DNA from: Bdellovibrionales bacterium CG10_big_fil_rev_8_21_14_0_10_45_34
GTDB taxonomy: Bacteria; Bdellovibrionota; Bdellovibrionia; Bdellovibrionales; 1-14-0-10-45-34
Direction of reading: 5' to 3'
Assembly (NCBI GenBank): GCA_002778785.1
Contig: PEZS01000006.1
Span: forward strand, 264,537-328,536
Length of the DNA stretch: 64,000 bases
The translations under genes were made by a program, and so were the position numbers. The notes beneath the pieces are model-generated. The model worked only from the letters and a program-made list of their open reading frames with translations. It made no database searches and was not told the origin of the DNA. Below, in pieces: positions 56,068 through 64,000 of this stretch (positions are counted from its first letter, which is position 1; every line of letters starts with the position of its first letter).

Positions 56068-56361
56068 ATGATGGTTCTTGGAAAGAAGGTTGCACAAAAT
56101 GTGAAGGCTATCCGTTTAAGACAGGGTCTTTCACAACAGCAACTAGCTAATAAAACAGGTCTTACCGTAAGGTATATATCCCGAATGGAAAACACGGCTC
56201 CGAATGTGACCTTAGATGTACTCGAAAGGCTTGCGGCGGGGCTAAATTGTCCAGCAGCAGAACTGTTAGGTGACGGCGGTCCAGATTTTGGTCTTAAGAA
56301 ATCAACCGAAATGCTCGACCAAACCATCAAGTTTTTGCAGAGCTTAAGAAGCCGGATATAG
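56068..56361 (+). CDS. XRE-family transcriptional regulator
   Basis: A 97-residue protein with an N-terminal HTH: LGKKVAQNVKAIRLRQGLSQ, then QQLANKTGLTVRYISRMENT and TLDVLERLAAGLNCPAAELLG, all typical of the phage-repressor class. A helical tail of about 25 residues could dimerise. GGGGGAG lies directly before the ATG and can pair with CCCCC at 56042-56046. It is separated from the next gene by 215 bp that includes a perfect palindrome. Confidence 0.88.
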   Translation: MMVLGKKVAQNVKAIRLRQGLSQQQLANKTGLTVRYISRMENTAPNVTLDVLERLAAGLNCPAAELLGDGGPDFGLKKSTEMLDQTIKFLQSLRSRI

Positions 56362-56525
56362 ATGGATGGCGATTAAATAATGATGAAGTTGCTCAATAAA
56401 TTTGTGCCAGAATTTCATCGCTCGTCTCGGACCAAAATATCTTTGCATTGTTTGCCGGGCCACTGCTTTGTCAGGCTCCCGCATAAGGGATTCTTTTATT
56501 TAAATCCAAAGCGCCCTATACTTTT

Positions 56526-56542
56526 TTAATACAGTGTATTAA
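56526..56542. promoter_or_regulatory. 17-bp perfect palindrome upstream of pRiA4b-type gene
   Basis: TTAATACA-G-TGTATTAA, with 8-bp arms and a single central G, lies 34 bp before the gene at 56577. It suits an operator for a dimeric regulator; the XRE protein encoded just upstream is the obvious candidate. Confidence 0.5.
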
Positions 56543-56576
56543 GAGACATACCCTGTCGTATTATAAGGAAGATCTT

Positions 56577-57170
56577 ATGAATCCCCATATCTCTTCAAAA
56601 AAGGCCAGCAAAAAATCAGGCACAATCCTGCAGATCAAACTCAACCTTCTTGAAGCGCATATCCCCATTTGGCGAAGAGTTTTGTTGCCAGCCTCATTTA
56701 ATCTGCAGCAGCTTAATGAAATTTTTCAGATGGCCATGGGATGGAAAAACAGCCATCTCTATCGATTCGAAATCAATGGCGAAGAGTATGGCGATCATGA
56801 GGCAGAATTTGAAGACGAGCCCGAAGTCAAAAAAGCAATTCACCACACGCTGTCAGACATTGTGGGTAAAACAAATCGCTTTTTATACTTCTACGATTTC
56901 GGAGATAACTGGCAGCACGAAGTATTGATCGAGCAGAATTCAAAGTGGGATGAAAACTATAGTTACCCAGTCTGTATTGGCGGAGAAAATGCCTGTCCAC
57001 CGGAAGATTGTGGTGGCAGCGGAGGATATGAGGAGCTGTTAAGGCAGCTTGCAGACAAAAACGACGAAGAACATTCTTCGACAAAAAGATGGCTCGGTGG
57101 TTTTTTTGATCCGCGCTCATTTGATCCCAACCGAATCAATCATGATCATCTTTGGATGAAAAAGTGGTAA
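56577..57170 (+). CDS. Plasmid pRiA4b ORF-3 family protein
   Basis: A 197-residue member of the PRiA4_ORF3 family (PF07929), found in plasmids, IS1096-like elements and genomic islands, with no settled function. Landmarks: PIWRRVLLPASFNLQQLNEI, FQMAMGWKNSHLYRFEING, TLSDIVGKTNRFLYFYDFGD, NWQHEVLIEQ and CPPEDCGGSGGYEEL. The first 15 residues are basic. AAGGAAG precedes the ATG. Its placement behind tRNA-Ser with an XRE gene supports a mobile origin. Confidence 0.9.
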   Translation: MNPHISSKKASKKSGTILQIKLNLLEAHIPIWRRVLLPASFNLQQLNEIFQMAMGWKNSHLYRFEINGEEYGDHEAEFEDEPEVKKAIHHTLSDIVGKTNRFLYFYDFGDNWQHEVLIEQNSKWDENYSYPVCIGGENACPPEDCGGSGGYEELLRQLADKNDEEHSSTKRWLGGFFDPRSFDPNRINHDHLWMKKW

Positions 57171-57616
57171 CAAGATGCCAGCTGGAGAAATCATGATGGT
57201 GGTGATTATTCCCTGATCTTAGGTAGCTTGAAAAAGGCAATGGTCCTTGTAGCCGAACGCGACTCAGAGCTAGCGTAAATACGCTTATAAAAAAGCCGAA
57301 GTTGTTTCTGGACTTCTCGACGACAACTGGTCTTGGGAAGAAGGTTGCCAGGAACTTAAGCTATGTTCGGTAGTTTACCTCCTTAAACGGCGGCATTTAA
57401 GAAATAACTGTGTAAAATCCACATATTGTGAAGAGGCCCATAATTGTGGTTTACTGCGCCCTATTTCAATCTAAAAACTGAAAAACATACAAAGTATCAG
57501 TGACTTGGGTTGTTCATCTAAGTTGGCAATAACTATTGATAAATAATCAATGGAAAACCAACTTTGTAAATTTTGACGCCCTGTAGTGCAGTAGGCGGCG
57601 AAATGGAGGCCCTTGA
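57171..57616. other. Gap with an XRE-like remnant, before the AAA+ protease gene
   Basis: About 446 bp without an intact gene. At 57329-57373 one frame reads GLGKKVARNLSYVR and a stop, close to the LGKKVAQNVKAIR start of the XRE gene at 56068, so this is probably a decayed copy. The last 200 bp must hold the promoter for the gene at 57617, but none is clear. Confidence 0.4.
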
Positions 57617-60600
57617 ATGGCACAGTGTAAAATTTCTAAACAGCCCCTACTCTCGCGACTTTGCGAACTATTTCGCAGCTCTTCTGGCCATTTTAGATCT
57701 TCTTTTTTCATTTTAGTCGTAGGATTTTTGCTGGCTCCAGCCCTGAGTTTGGCGCAGCAACAACCTTCCCCAGCAGAAATTGAAACGGTTCGGCAGCTTC
57801 TGATCCGGCTGAAGTCATCTGACAAGCGTCAATCAAGTGGGGCTGCTCAAGCCCTTGGCAGCTACACATATACAGAAGTCAATCAAGCTTTGATCCATGT
57901 TGCGCTGGCGGAGTTATCCCAATCCAGCCCCAATACTTTTGTGATTGGAAATGCCATAAAATCATTGATCAGTCTGTCAACCCCACAAAACATTCCTGAA
58001 CTCAAACAAATCAAAGCACAAATTGACCAACTCGTTGCCCAAGGAACCGCCAACCGAGCATTTCCTCATATCGGCGCAGAAGTGGACCAGGCGATTCAGG
58101 CCGCAGGCCAAAGAAGAGATGCAGATTTACAGCGGCTCATTCGACAGACTGAAGGACGCGCTCCGGTCGCTCAAGGTGTTTTGTCTGATATGCCTTTGCT
58201 AAAACAGGAGTTAACGAATGTCCTAACAAGCGGACAGCGACCAGATGTAGAGGAAGCGGCAAAGATCGCGCTTCTTGCGACGGGCAGTTTCTTAAGCGAC
58301 GAGATTTTGGAGCAATTAAGAAAAAATGAGCAGTTCGAAATTTTTGGTCGTGATAAAGAAACCGAACAAGCCATCGACACCCTCACACGGGAAAAAGGCA
58401 AGAACCCGATTCTTGTCGGCCCACGAGGAGCGGGCAAGACGACCATCGTTCAAAAAATTGCGAGAACCATTTTAGAAGGCAACCTACCAGCACATGCTGT
58501 TTATCAGAGTGAACTTGCGGGGGCATTTATAATTGAAACCACTCCGGGCAGGATTTCACGACTTGCGAAGGCTAATGATAACAACTCCCAGGCTGCCGCT
58601 CTTGAAATGTATTTTGATGCAATTTTGACTTTGGAAAATAAACTTGGAATCAAGATCGTTCTTTTTGTGGACGAAATCCATACTTTCGGTCCGGGTCAGG
58701 TTGAGGCCATGAAGCCTTATTTGGATTCCAGAACAAAGGCCATTAAACTCATCGGGGCCTCGACGAGTGTCGAATATCAGAATGCTTTTAAAAGTAATCC
58801 GGCCATTCAAAGACGCTTTGATCCCATCGGAGTGAGCGAACAATCCGTTGCAGAAGTGAGAAAAATCATCATGGCTTCCGAGAAACCAAGAACCGAGAAG
58901 CGTTATGGCTTTCGGGTCACTGATGAAGCTATCGACGTCATTGTCAACAATGCCAACCGAGTTTACCCGGATACTTCTCTTGTGGATGCTTCCTCCAAAA
59001 TGCTGATGACGCTTTCATCTGTTGAAGCGAGAAAGCTTGGCAACCAAAGGGCAAGACAGTCGGTTGAGATTACGGAGGGCATGGTCTATGAGTTCATTCA
59101 AGCCAAGCTCGGATACCCCGTTAACCCTCTCGATGTTCGAGCACTTCAAAAATACAAAGAGGATTTGCTTAAAACTCTGAACGAAGAAGTGATCGGTCAA
59201 GAGCGCATGGTAGGTGATATTACTGATGAGTGGATACGCCTTCTTAAAAACAACAGAAAAGGTGTGCGCAGCGTTTTAGCTTTAGGTCCTACGGGTGTTG
59301 GTAAATCTCATTTAGGGCGCGAACTGGCCAAAAAAGTTTTTGGCTCTGAAGGGGCTTTCTTAGAGGTCGATGCAAACCAATTTAAAGAAGGAAGTTTAAG
59401 CAGTAACACGTTCTTCGGTGCTCCGAACGGTGTTTTGAGTAGCGATAAAACGGCAGGAATGCTCTTTGATTATTTGGATGACCCAGGAAAAGGAAAGTTC
59501 GGCGGCGTGATTCTGATCAACGAAGCCGAACGCGCCCATACGGATTTCTGGGAAAAGATGATGGAAATCATGGACACTGGAAAGGCCACAGGAGGCGATG
59601 GTAAGGAGCGGATCTTAAGCCGTCATCTGATCGTCTTGACATCCAATCGTGGAGATTTAGCTCTTTATCCGCGCACCTTAGAAGATTGGACAGAGTCCGA
59701 ATATAAGGCTCACATGGAGACGCTGACAGAAGAGCGTTTGAAGTCTGTTTTTAAAGAAGCTACCACAGGCCGGGATCAATTCAGACTTCCCGACCCAATT
59801 TTAGCGCGAATTGACAAGTTTACTGCCGCTGAACCAATGATACCGGCCAAAATAAGGTTGATCGCCATTCAAAAAGCCATGAAGGTGGTTCGCCAGGTTG
59901 AATCTTCATTTAAAATCAAAATTGAGCTTGATCCCAGCGTTCCCGCTGAAATTGCGAAAGCTTCTTATCAAAAAGGGCTTGGCGCACGACCCGTCGAAAA
60001 GAAAGTGGTCGATTTGGTTGAAGCCGCGATTGATCGTTATTTGGTTGAGAATGATACGAATCGTGGGGATCAGCTTAGAATCTCTTTGGCTCAAGCCGGT
60101 CAGACAGCCAGTATCAATGTTCAAGGGCCAAGAGGCACAACGACACTTCCCATTCCCATTTTGATCAAGCAGGATTTGTTAAGCGATCAAGAGTTGCTCT
60201 CGCGCTTAGACGGACTGGATAAGGAACTAAAATCAAGAATTTTTGGTCAAGATGAGATGATCGGTCGGATCAAAGATGCGGTCATTGCCCATCAAGCCAC
60301 TCAAGGAAAACGACCTTTAAGCATTTTCGCTATTGGAACAACTGGGACGGGAAAGACCGAGACTGCCAAGGCACTTGCAAAATCCCTTTATCGGTCTGAA
60401 TCAAGAGTCATCGTGCTCGATATGGGAAAGATCATTTATGAGGGCGAGTTTAACAATATTTTTGGCTCTCCAGCCGGGCACGTCGGATCGCAAGACGAGC
60501 GAATTTTTGAACAGTTTTTGCGAGAGAATCCCCAGGGCGGCGTGATCGTTTTTGATGAAATCTCCAATATGGGCGGGAAAGATCCGGCACAAAAGCAGGC

Positions 60601-61918
60601 TCTTTTCAAAAAGCTTTACTCCATTTTTGAAGAAGGCACTTGGACATCGCCCGCAACAAACAAAACCTATGAATTATCCAAATACACGATTCTCAACACG
60701 GGCAATGACCTTGAAGCACTGCTACAAGGAATTTCTGCTGACGATTTAAGATTGTCGATTTGGAATAAAAACAAGTCCCCTTCCAATGTGAGATCACTTC
60801 TATTGAAGGCGGGTGTTCCTGAGGCATTTTTGGGTCGGATGGCTGATATCATCCTTATGAAGCCTCTTTTGAAAGCTGAAGTGAATCAGGTCACTCGCAA
60901 AATTTTAATCGAGCAAACGAGAGAGTTTAAAGAAAAGGGTGTCGACATCAAGTTTGAAGAAAGTTTTGTTCAAGACATTTCGAATAAATTTTTTACTCAG
61001 GATCAGGGTGCAAGATCGATTCGTAATTTGGTTGAGTTTCGGGTCAAATCTGCAATCACCCAACTGATCATTAAAGCTAGAGGCATTCAAAACCTCCAGG
61101 GAAAAACCATTTATTTGTCCATTGAAGACAATCAAGTGAACAGAACTTACGTCCGGCCCTCTGACCCGGAAAGAAAGGTCACATTAAAGGCGTCACTCAA
61201 AGGCAAAGACGCTTTGGGCGTTACTTTAGACGCCACGGAATTTGCGTCAAAAGTGAATCTGCAAACTCGCAGAGAAGTTTTAAGGACGTCTTATCACGAA
61301 GCCGGTCATGCCATCGTCAACGATCCGGCTATTACGGGCGAGCGCGTAGCGATGATCACAGTCATCGGTCAGGATAACTATTTGGGTTATGCCCGCTACG
61401 AGGAGATCACGGGCCGAGCGCAGTCGCCGACAGAGCAAAAAGTCATTGTGGAAATGGCGAAACTCCTTGCGGGACAGACCGCTGAAAAACTCGCTGGATT
61501 TCAACCGAGTGCGGGTTGGGCCAACGATCTTGAAAAAGCACGGTCTCTTGCAACCCGATATGTCTTGGATTGGGGACTGGGTGAAAACATGGCCTCAGTA
61601 CAAGTAGATGAAAAAGGTAAGCCGAAACTAAGCGGGGCCAAGGCCAGACAATTTCAAAAAGAATTGGATCGAGTTTTCAGCGAAGCTCAGACTTTGGCTG
61701 AAAATGTTTTGCGAGAGAAGTGGAGTTTTGTTCGCGCCGTTGTTGGAGAACTTTACGCTAAGGGACAGATTACAGGTCAGAGATTTTCGCAAATTGAAAC
61801 TCAACTTAAGCAAACTCCAGGACTTTCCAAATGGATGAAGAAAGAAGGATCAGACCGACTTATCCGTCCTCGTGGTGGTGCGAATAGATGCGCTGATTTG
61901 TTATCAGGTAAACTTTAA
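57617..61918 (+). CDS. Exported triple-AAA+ protein with FtsH-type M41 protease domain
   Basis: 1433 residues; TGGAGG lies 7 bases before the ATG. Residues 1-47 look like a signal peptide or single anchor (core FFILVVGFLLAPALSLA). A helical region with repeat-like character runs to about 250. AAA+ module 1 (ClpB-like) has Walker A GPRGAGKT (K274) and Walker B VLFVDE (D352). Module 2 has GPTGVGKS (K563) but Walker B VILINE (N635 for Asp). Module 3 has GTTGTGKT (K913) and VIVFDE (D980). Then the M41 peptidase: HEAGH at 1227-1231 and D1304 in ANDLEKA as third zinc ligand, 77 residues on, as in FtsH. The chain ends NRCADLLSGKL. I know of no standard family with this order. Confidence 0.85.
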   Translation: MAQCKISKQPLLSRLCELFRSSSGHFRSSFFILVVGFLLAPALSLAQQQPSPAEIETVRQLLIRLKSSDKRQSSGAAQALGSYTYTEVNQALIHVALAELSQSSPNTFVIGNAIKSLISLSTPQNIPELKQIKAQIDQLVAQGTANRAFPHIGAEVDQAIQAAGQRRDADLQRLIRQTEGRAPVAQGVLSDMPLLKQELTNVLTSGQRPDVEEAAKIALLATGSFLSDEILEQLRKNEQFEIFGRDKETEQAIDTLTREKGKNPILVGPRGAGKTTIVQKIARTILEGNLPAHAVYQSELAGAFIIETTPGRISRLAKANDNNSQAAALEMYFDAILTLENKLGIKIVLFVDEIHTFGPGQVEAMKPYLDSRTKAIKLIGASTSVEYQNAFKSNPAIQRRFDPIGVSEQSVAEVRKIIMASEKPRTEKRYGFRVTDEAIDVIVNNANRVYPDTSLVDASSKMLMTLSSVEARKLGNQRARQSVEITEGMVYEFIQAKLGYPVNPLDVRALQKYKEDLLKTLNEEVIGQERMVGDITDEWIRLLKNNRKGVRSVLALGPTGVGKSHLGRELAKKVFGSEGAFLEVDANQFKEGSLSSNTFFGAPNGVLSSDKTAGMLFDYLDDPGKGKFGGVILINEAERAHTDFWEKMMEIMDTGKATGGDGKERILSRHLIVLTSNRGDLALYPRTLEDWTESEYKAHMETLTEERLKSVFKEATTGRDQFRLPDPILARIDKFTAAEPMIPAKIRLIAIQKAMKVVRQVESSFKIKIELDPSVPAEIAKASYQKGLGARPVEKKVVDLVEAAIDRYLVENDTNRGDQLRISLAQAGQTASINVQGPRGTTTLPIPILIKQDLLSDQELLSRLDGLDKELKSRIFGQDEMIGRIKDAVIAHQATQGKRPLSIFAIGTTGTGKTETAKALAKSLYRSESRVIVLDMGKIIYEGEFNNIFGSPAGHVGSQDERIFEQFLRENPQGGVIVFDEISNMGGKDPAQKQALFKKLYSIFEEGTWTSPATNKTYELSKYTILNTGNDLEALLQGISADDLRLSIWNKNKSPSNVRSLLLKAGVPEAFLGRMADIILMKPLLKAEVNQVTRKILIEQTREFKEKGVDIKFEESFVQDISNKFFTQDQGARSIRNLVEFRVKSAITQLIIKARGIQNLQGKTIYLSIEDNQVNRTYVRPSDPERKVTLKASLKGKDALGVTLDATEFASKVNLQTRREVLRTSYHEAGHAIVNDPAITGERVAMITVIGQDNYLGYARYEEITGRAQSPTEQKVIVEMAKLLAGQTAEKLAGFQPSAGWANDLEKARSLATRYVLDWGLGENMASVQVDEKGKPKLSGAKARQFQKELDRVFSEAQTLAENVLREKWSFVRAVVGELYAKGQITGQRFSQIETQLKQTPGLSKWMKKEGSDRLIRPRGGANRCADLLSGKL

Positions 61919-61933
61919 AAGGTGGGGATCCAA

Positions 61934-64000
61934 ATGGTAGAAAATAACAAATCAACAAAATTGATGAGTCCCAAGGCCTTCTTGTCGGTTTTTATCTTAC
62001 TGGCTTTCGCAGCGGATGCCTTTGGTGCCACAGTGCTTTCGAATCGGTGTGCCGATCTCTTAAGTGGCCGTGATGTACGGATTAGCCGTGAAGTTGAAAG
62101 GCCCCGCCTTGCCAAGTCCTCGCAAAGTGGCGTTAGTGAAAGGGAACTCTTCGCGCACGTTTCAAGTAAGATCATTCTCGTTCCTGAGTTTCAGTATATT
62201 CGAGAAACCGCTCAAAAGATGGGCTTAAGGGTTTGGCTTTTCGGCGGGACGGCATCGAGCTTTCTTCATTATGTGAAGTGGGATCTGGCGAGAACTAAAG
62301 GGCTAATGGATCTTCAGAAAGACCGTTTTGATTTTGATTTCACAAACATTTTCCGAACTACGCAGGATTTGGATATTGTTGTAGACGCCACGGTTGATGT
62401 TGCAAGGCAATTTCAGAACACAATTGCCCAAAGATTCCCGCACTTCTTAGGTTCCAAGGCCAACAAGTGGGAAGTGCGAACCCTTAGACATCGGATGGGG
62501 ACTCCCGGCCAGCTGGGTTTTAAAGAGGCTCTCTTGAATGATGCAGATTTCAACAATCAAAATACGGATTCTAACTCCGTCGGTATGGTTGAAGTGACGT
62601 TGAGCAAGGAGCCCGTTGTTCGGGATTTGCGACATTGGGATCAAACAGGCAGCGTCTTTTTAGAGGATACACTCAATAACCGCATCAGTTATTTTAGAAG
62701 TGATCGTCATTTCACCACGTCACGGGCGAAAGCCGGTGAAAACCCGGAGATTTTGTCTGTCCTTCGCCTTCTGGTGAAGGCCTTCCAATACGAGCTTAAT
62801 TTCTCCGATTCCGAGTTTAGACAGATGAAAGAAATCGTGAGTGGATTCAACCCAGAGAACGTAACGAACAGCGCTGCTTTAAGAAGGATGCAGGATACAG
62901 CAAAAAAACTTGTCATACATGCTGTTAACATTGAATACGCCATCAATAAGCTGGACGAACTTGGACTTAGAAAAAAACTGATTGCGATGGGCAATAAAAG
63001 CGAACAGGGCAATTTCGCCTGGTGGTTGAACAGGGAGCCTTTAAGATCAAGGCCTGTTGGAGAAGGCAGAGGTAAAACAGCAAGAGAGTTGAGTATTCAA
63101 GTTGTGGCCCACGAAACCAATAGCTTTTTGGCATATGAATCGATCACGCGGGCGCATAGTGGGGAGCCCAATGTTTTGATCTCCAGACAGAATGCAGTGG
63201 GCGAAGCTGCAGCTTATGGAGATGGGTTTTATACAAGACTTGGAAAGGTGGGAGCCAGAGGCACTGGGCTCACCATTAGATTTACTGTGGATCCGCTGGC
63301 TCGTGAAGGAACGGATTTCACAAGCAATGGGGAATACATTGTCTTCAAGAACAAGAAAGCTTTAAAGATCATTCAGGAGTCCCTTAATTTCGGCCTGGAT
63401 GACCTGATGCGTTTGGCTGAGACTAATCAAGAAGTTCAGGTTGATAAATCGGACTTGGGACTTCTTGAGAAACTGAAAAGAAGGCTGAATGCCGCCCGGA
63501 TCACCGACGAACTGGAAAGACTTCTCAATTCAAGGTCAGAGAGTGATCACAATAGACTTGTTCAAATATTGAGTGCCTTTCAGAACTCAAGCGTTTCAAA
63601 ATTGATTTCCGAAGACGTGATGGCGTCGGTGGTAAAGAACATTTATGGTCGTGTGGCACAGATGGCACAAAGCTCAAAAGAATCGGACATTTTGAAGTAT
63701 GTGAAAACAGTCGGCCCGATTCTTAAGACAGTGGATACGGTTGGCCTACTTAAAAATCGAGACTTCATTCAATACTTGGAGCGCTTAAGTAGCGGTCGAG
63801 GCAGTTTTGATCTTCGTAAAGAGGCCGTGTTTGAAATACTTCTCAATGCTGAAAATTTTGAAAACAGCCTTAATTTTAAAAGAGATTTGTCTCAAGCTGA
63901 ATTGAGAGTCGTCACGACTGAGATCAGGGAATGGCACAAATCGCCTGACGCCAGAAAAAGAAAATTCGCTGTCGAGTTGAACAAGAAATGGTCAGAGGCC
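61934..64000 (+). CDS. Exported nucleotidyltransferase-like plus ADP-ribosyltransferase-like protein, 3' end outside window
   Basis: 689 residues are visible with no stop before the window ends. The signal peptide has core AFLSVFILLAFAA ending AFG; the mature part opens ATVLSNRCADLLSG. A polymerase-beta-type nucleotidyltransferase pattern follows: FGGTASS (G104, G105) and TQDLDIVVDA (D145 and D147). Around 390-475 an ADP-ribosyltransferase-like order is seen: VVAHETNS (H393), AAAYGDGFYT (Y428), then GEYIVFKN (E467), giving a His-Tyr-Glu set. The rest is helical, possibly repeat-like. It is 15 bp behind the AAA+-M41 gene with GGTGGGG before its ATG. The domain names are inferred from motifs only. 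Confidence 0.6.
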   Translation, partial: MVENNKSTKLMSPKAFLSVFILLAFAADAFGATVLSNRCADLLSGRDVRISREVERPRLAKSSQSGVSERELFAHVSSKIILVPEFQYIRETAQKMGLRVWLFGGTASSFLHYVKWDLARTKGLMDLQKDRFDFDFTNIFRTTQDLDIVVDATVDVARQFQNTIAQRFPHFLGSKANKWEVRTLRHRMGTPGQLGFKEALLNDADFNNQNTDSNSVGMVEVTLSKEPVVRDLRHWDQTGSVFLEDTLNNRISYFRSDRHFTTSRAKAGENPEILSVLRLLVKAFQYELNFSDSEFRQMKEIVSGFNPENVTNSAALRRMQDTAKKLVIHAVNIEYAINKLDELGLRKKLIAMGNKSEQGNFAWWLNREPLRSRPVGEGRGKTARELSIQVVAHETNSFLAYESITRAHSGEPNVLISRQNAVGEAAAYGDGFYTRLGKVGARGTGLTIRFTVDPLAREGTDFTSNGEYIVFKNKKALKIIQESLNFGLDDLMRLAETNQEVQVDKSDLGLLEKLKRRLNAARITDELERLLNSRSESDHNRLVQILSAFQNSSVSKLISEDVMASVVKNIYGRVAQMAQSSKESDILKYVKTVGPILKTVDTVGLLKNRDFIQYLERLSSGRGSFDLRKEAVFEILLNAENFENSLNFKRDLSQAELRVVTTEIREWHKSPDARKRKFAVELNKKWSEA

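Overview
The window comes from a Gram-negative bacterium of moderate GC content, most likely a member of the Bdellovibrionota (Bdellovibrio-like). The main pointers are a TIGR02147-family regulator divergent from a secreted protein that starts its mature part with GGGGKG, many signal-peptide and lipoprotein genes of no known family, outer-membrane barrel-like proteins, LPS heptose genes (hldD, gmhA), mreB and a sphingolipid-type SDR. The lineage is inferred from gene content, not from a marker gene.

Layout. Positions 1-31000 are mostly housekeeping: the end of a PLP Cys/Met enzyme, tRNA-Phe, an RlmI-like methyltransferase next to ung, type III glutamine synthetase, an RsmJ-like methyltransferase, a tightly overlapping pantothenate/CoA operon (DUF2520 protein, panB, panC, coaX), a HAD 5'-nucleotidase, ribD, a CheY-like receiver, a TrmJ-TrmO fusion overlapping an aromatic amino acid hydroxylase, hldD, a divergent SelO-like pseudokinase, an ATP-grasp protein, a peroxiredoxin and exonuclease III. 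Two intergenic repeat families sit at 23871-23940 (with a further inverted copy near 30700) and at 25971-26154. Positions 30799-35625 hold one co-directional block: xseA, xseB, tlyA, a patatin-like lipoprotein that has lost its catalytic residues, and pepP. Positions 36967-53815 hold exported unknowns, glpD, mreB followed by a sigma-like/anti-sigma-like pair and a histidine kinase that seems to start at CTG, the TIGR02147 locus, and nrdB-nrdA behind two NrdR-box-like sites.

From 54756 the character changes. A tRNA-Ser(GCU) gene is followed by phased GGACAC motifs, a truncated DNA methyltransferase, XRE regulator genes and remnants, and a pRiA4b ORF-3 family gene, as expected of a decayed integrated element. 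Next to it lies the most unusual locus: a 1433-residue protein with a signal peptide, three AAA+ modules and a C-terminal FtsH-type (M41) zinc protease domain, and 15 bp downstream an exported protein that runs off the window and looks like a nucleotidyltransferase joined to an ADP-ribosyltransferase-like domain. Both carry the same nonapeptide NRCADLLSG, one at its C-terminus and the other at its mature N-terminus. Exported ATP-, NTP- and NAD-using enzymes make little sense in the periplasm, so delivery into another cell is a reasonable hypothesis.

All identifications rest on reading translated sequence and motifs by eye. No database search, structure prediction or signal-peptide program was run.
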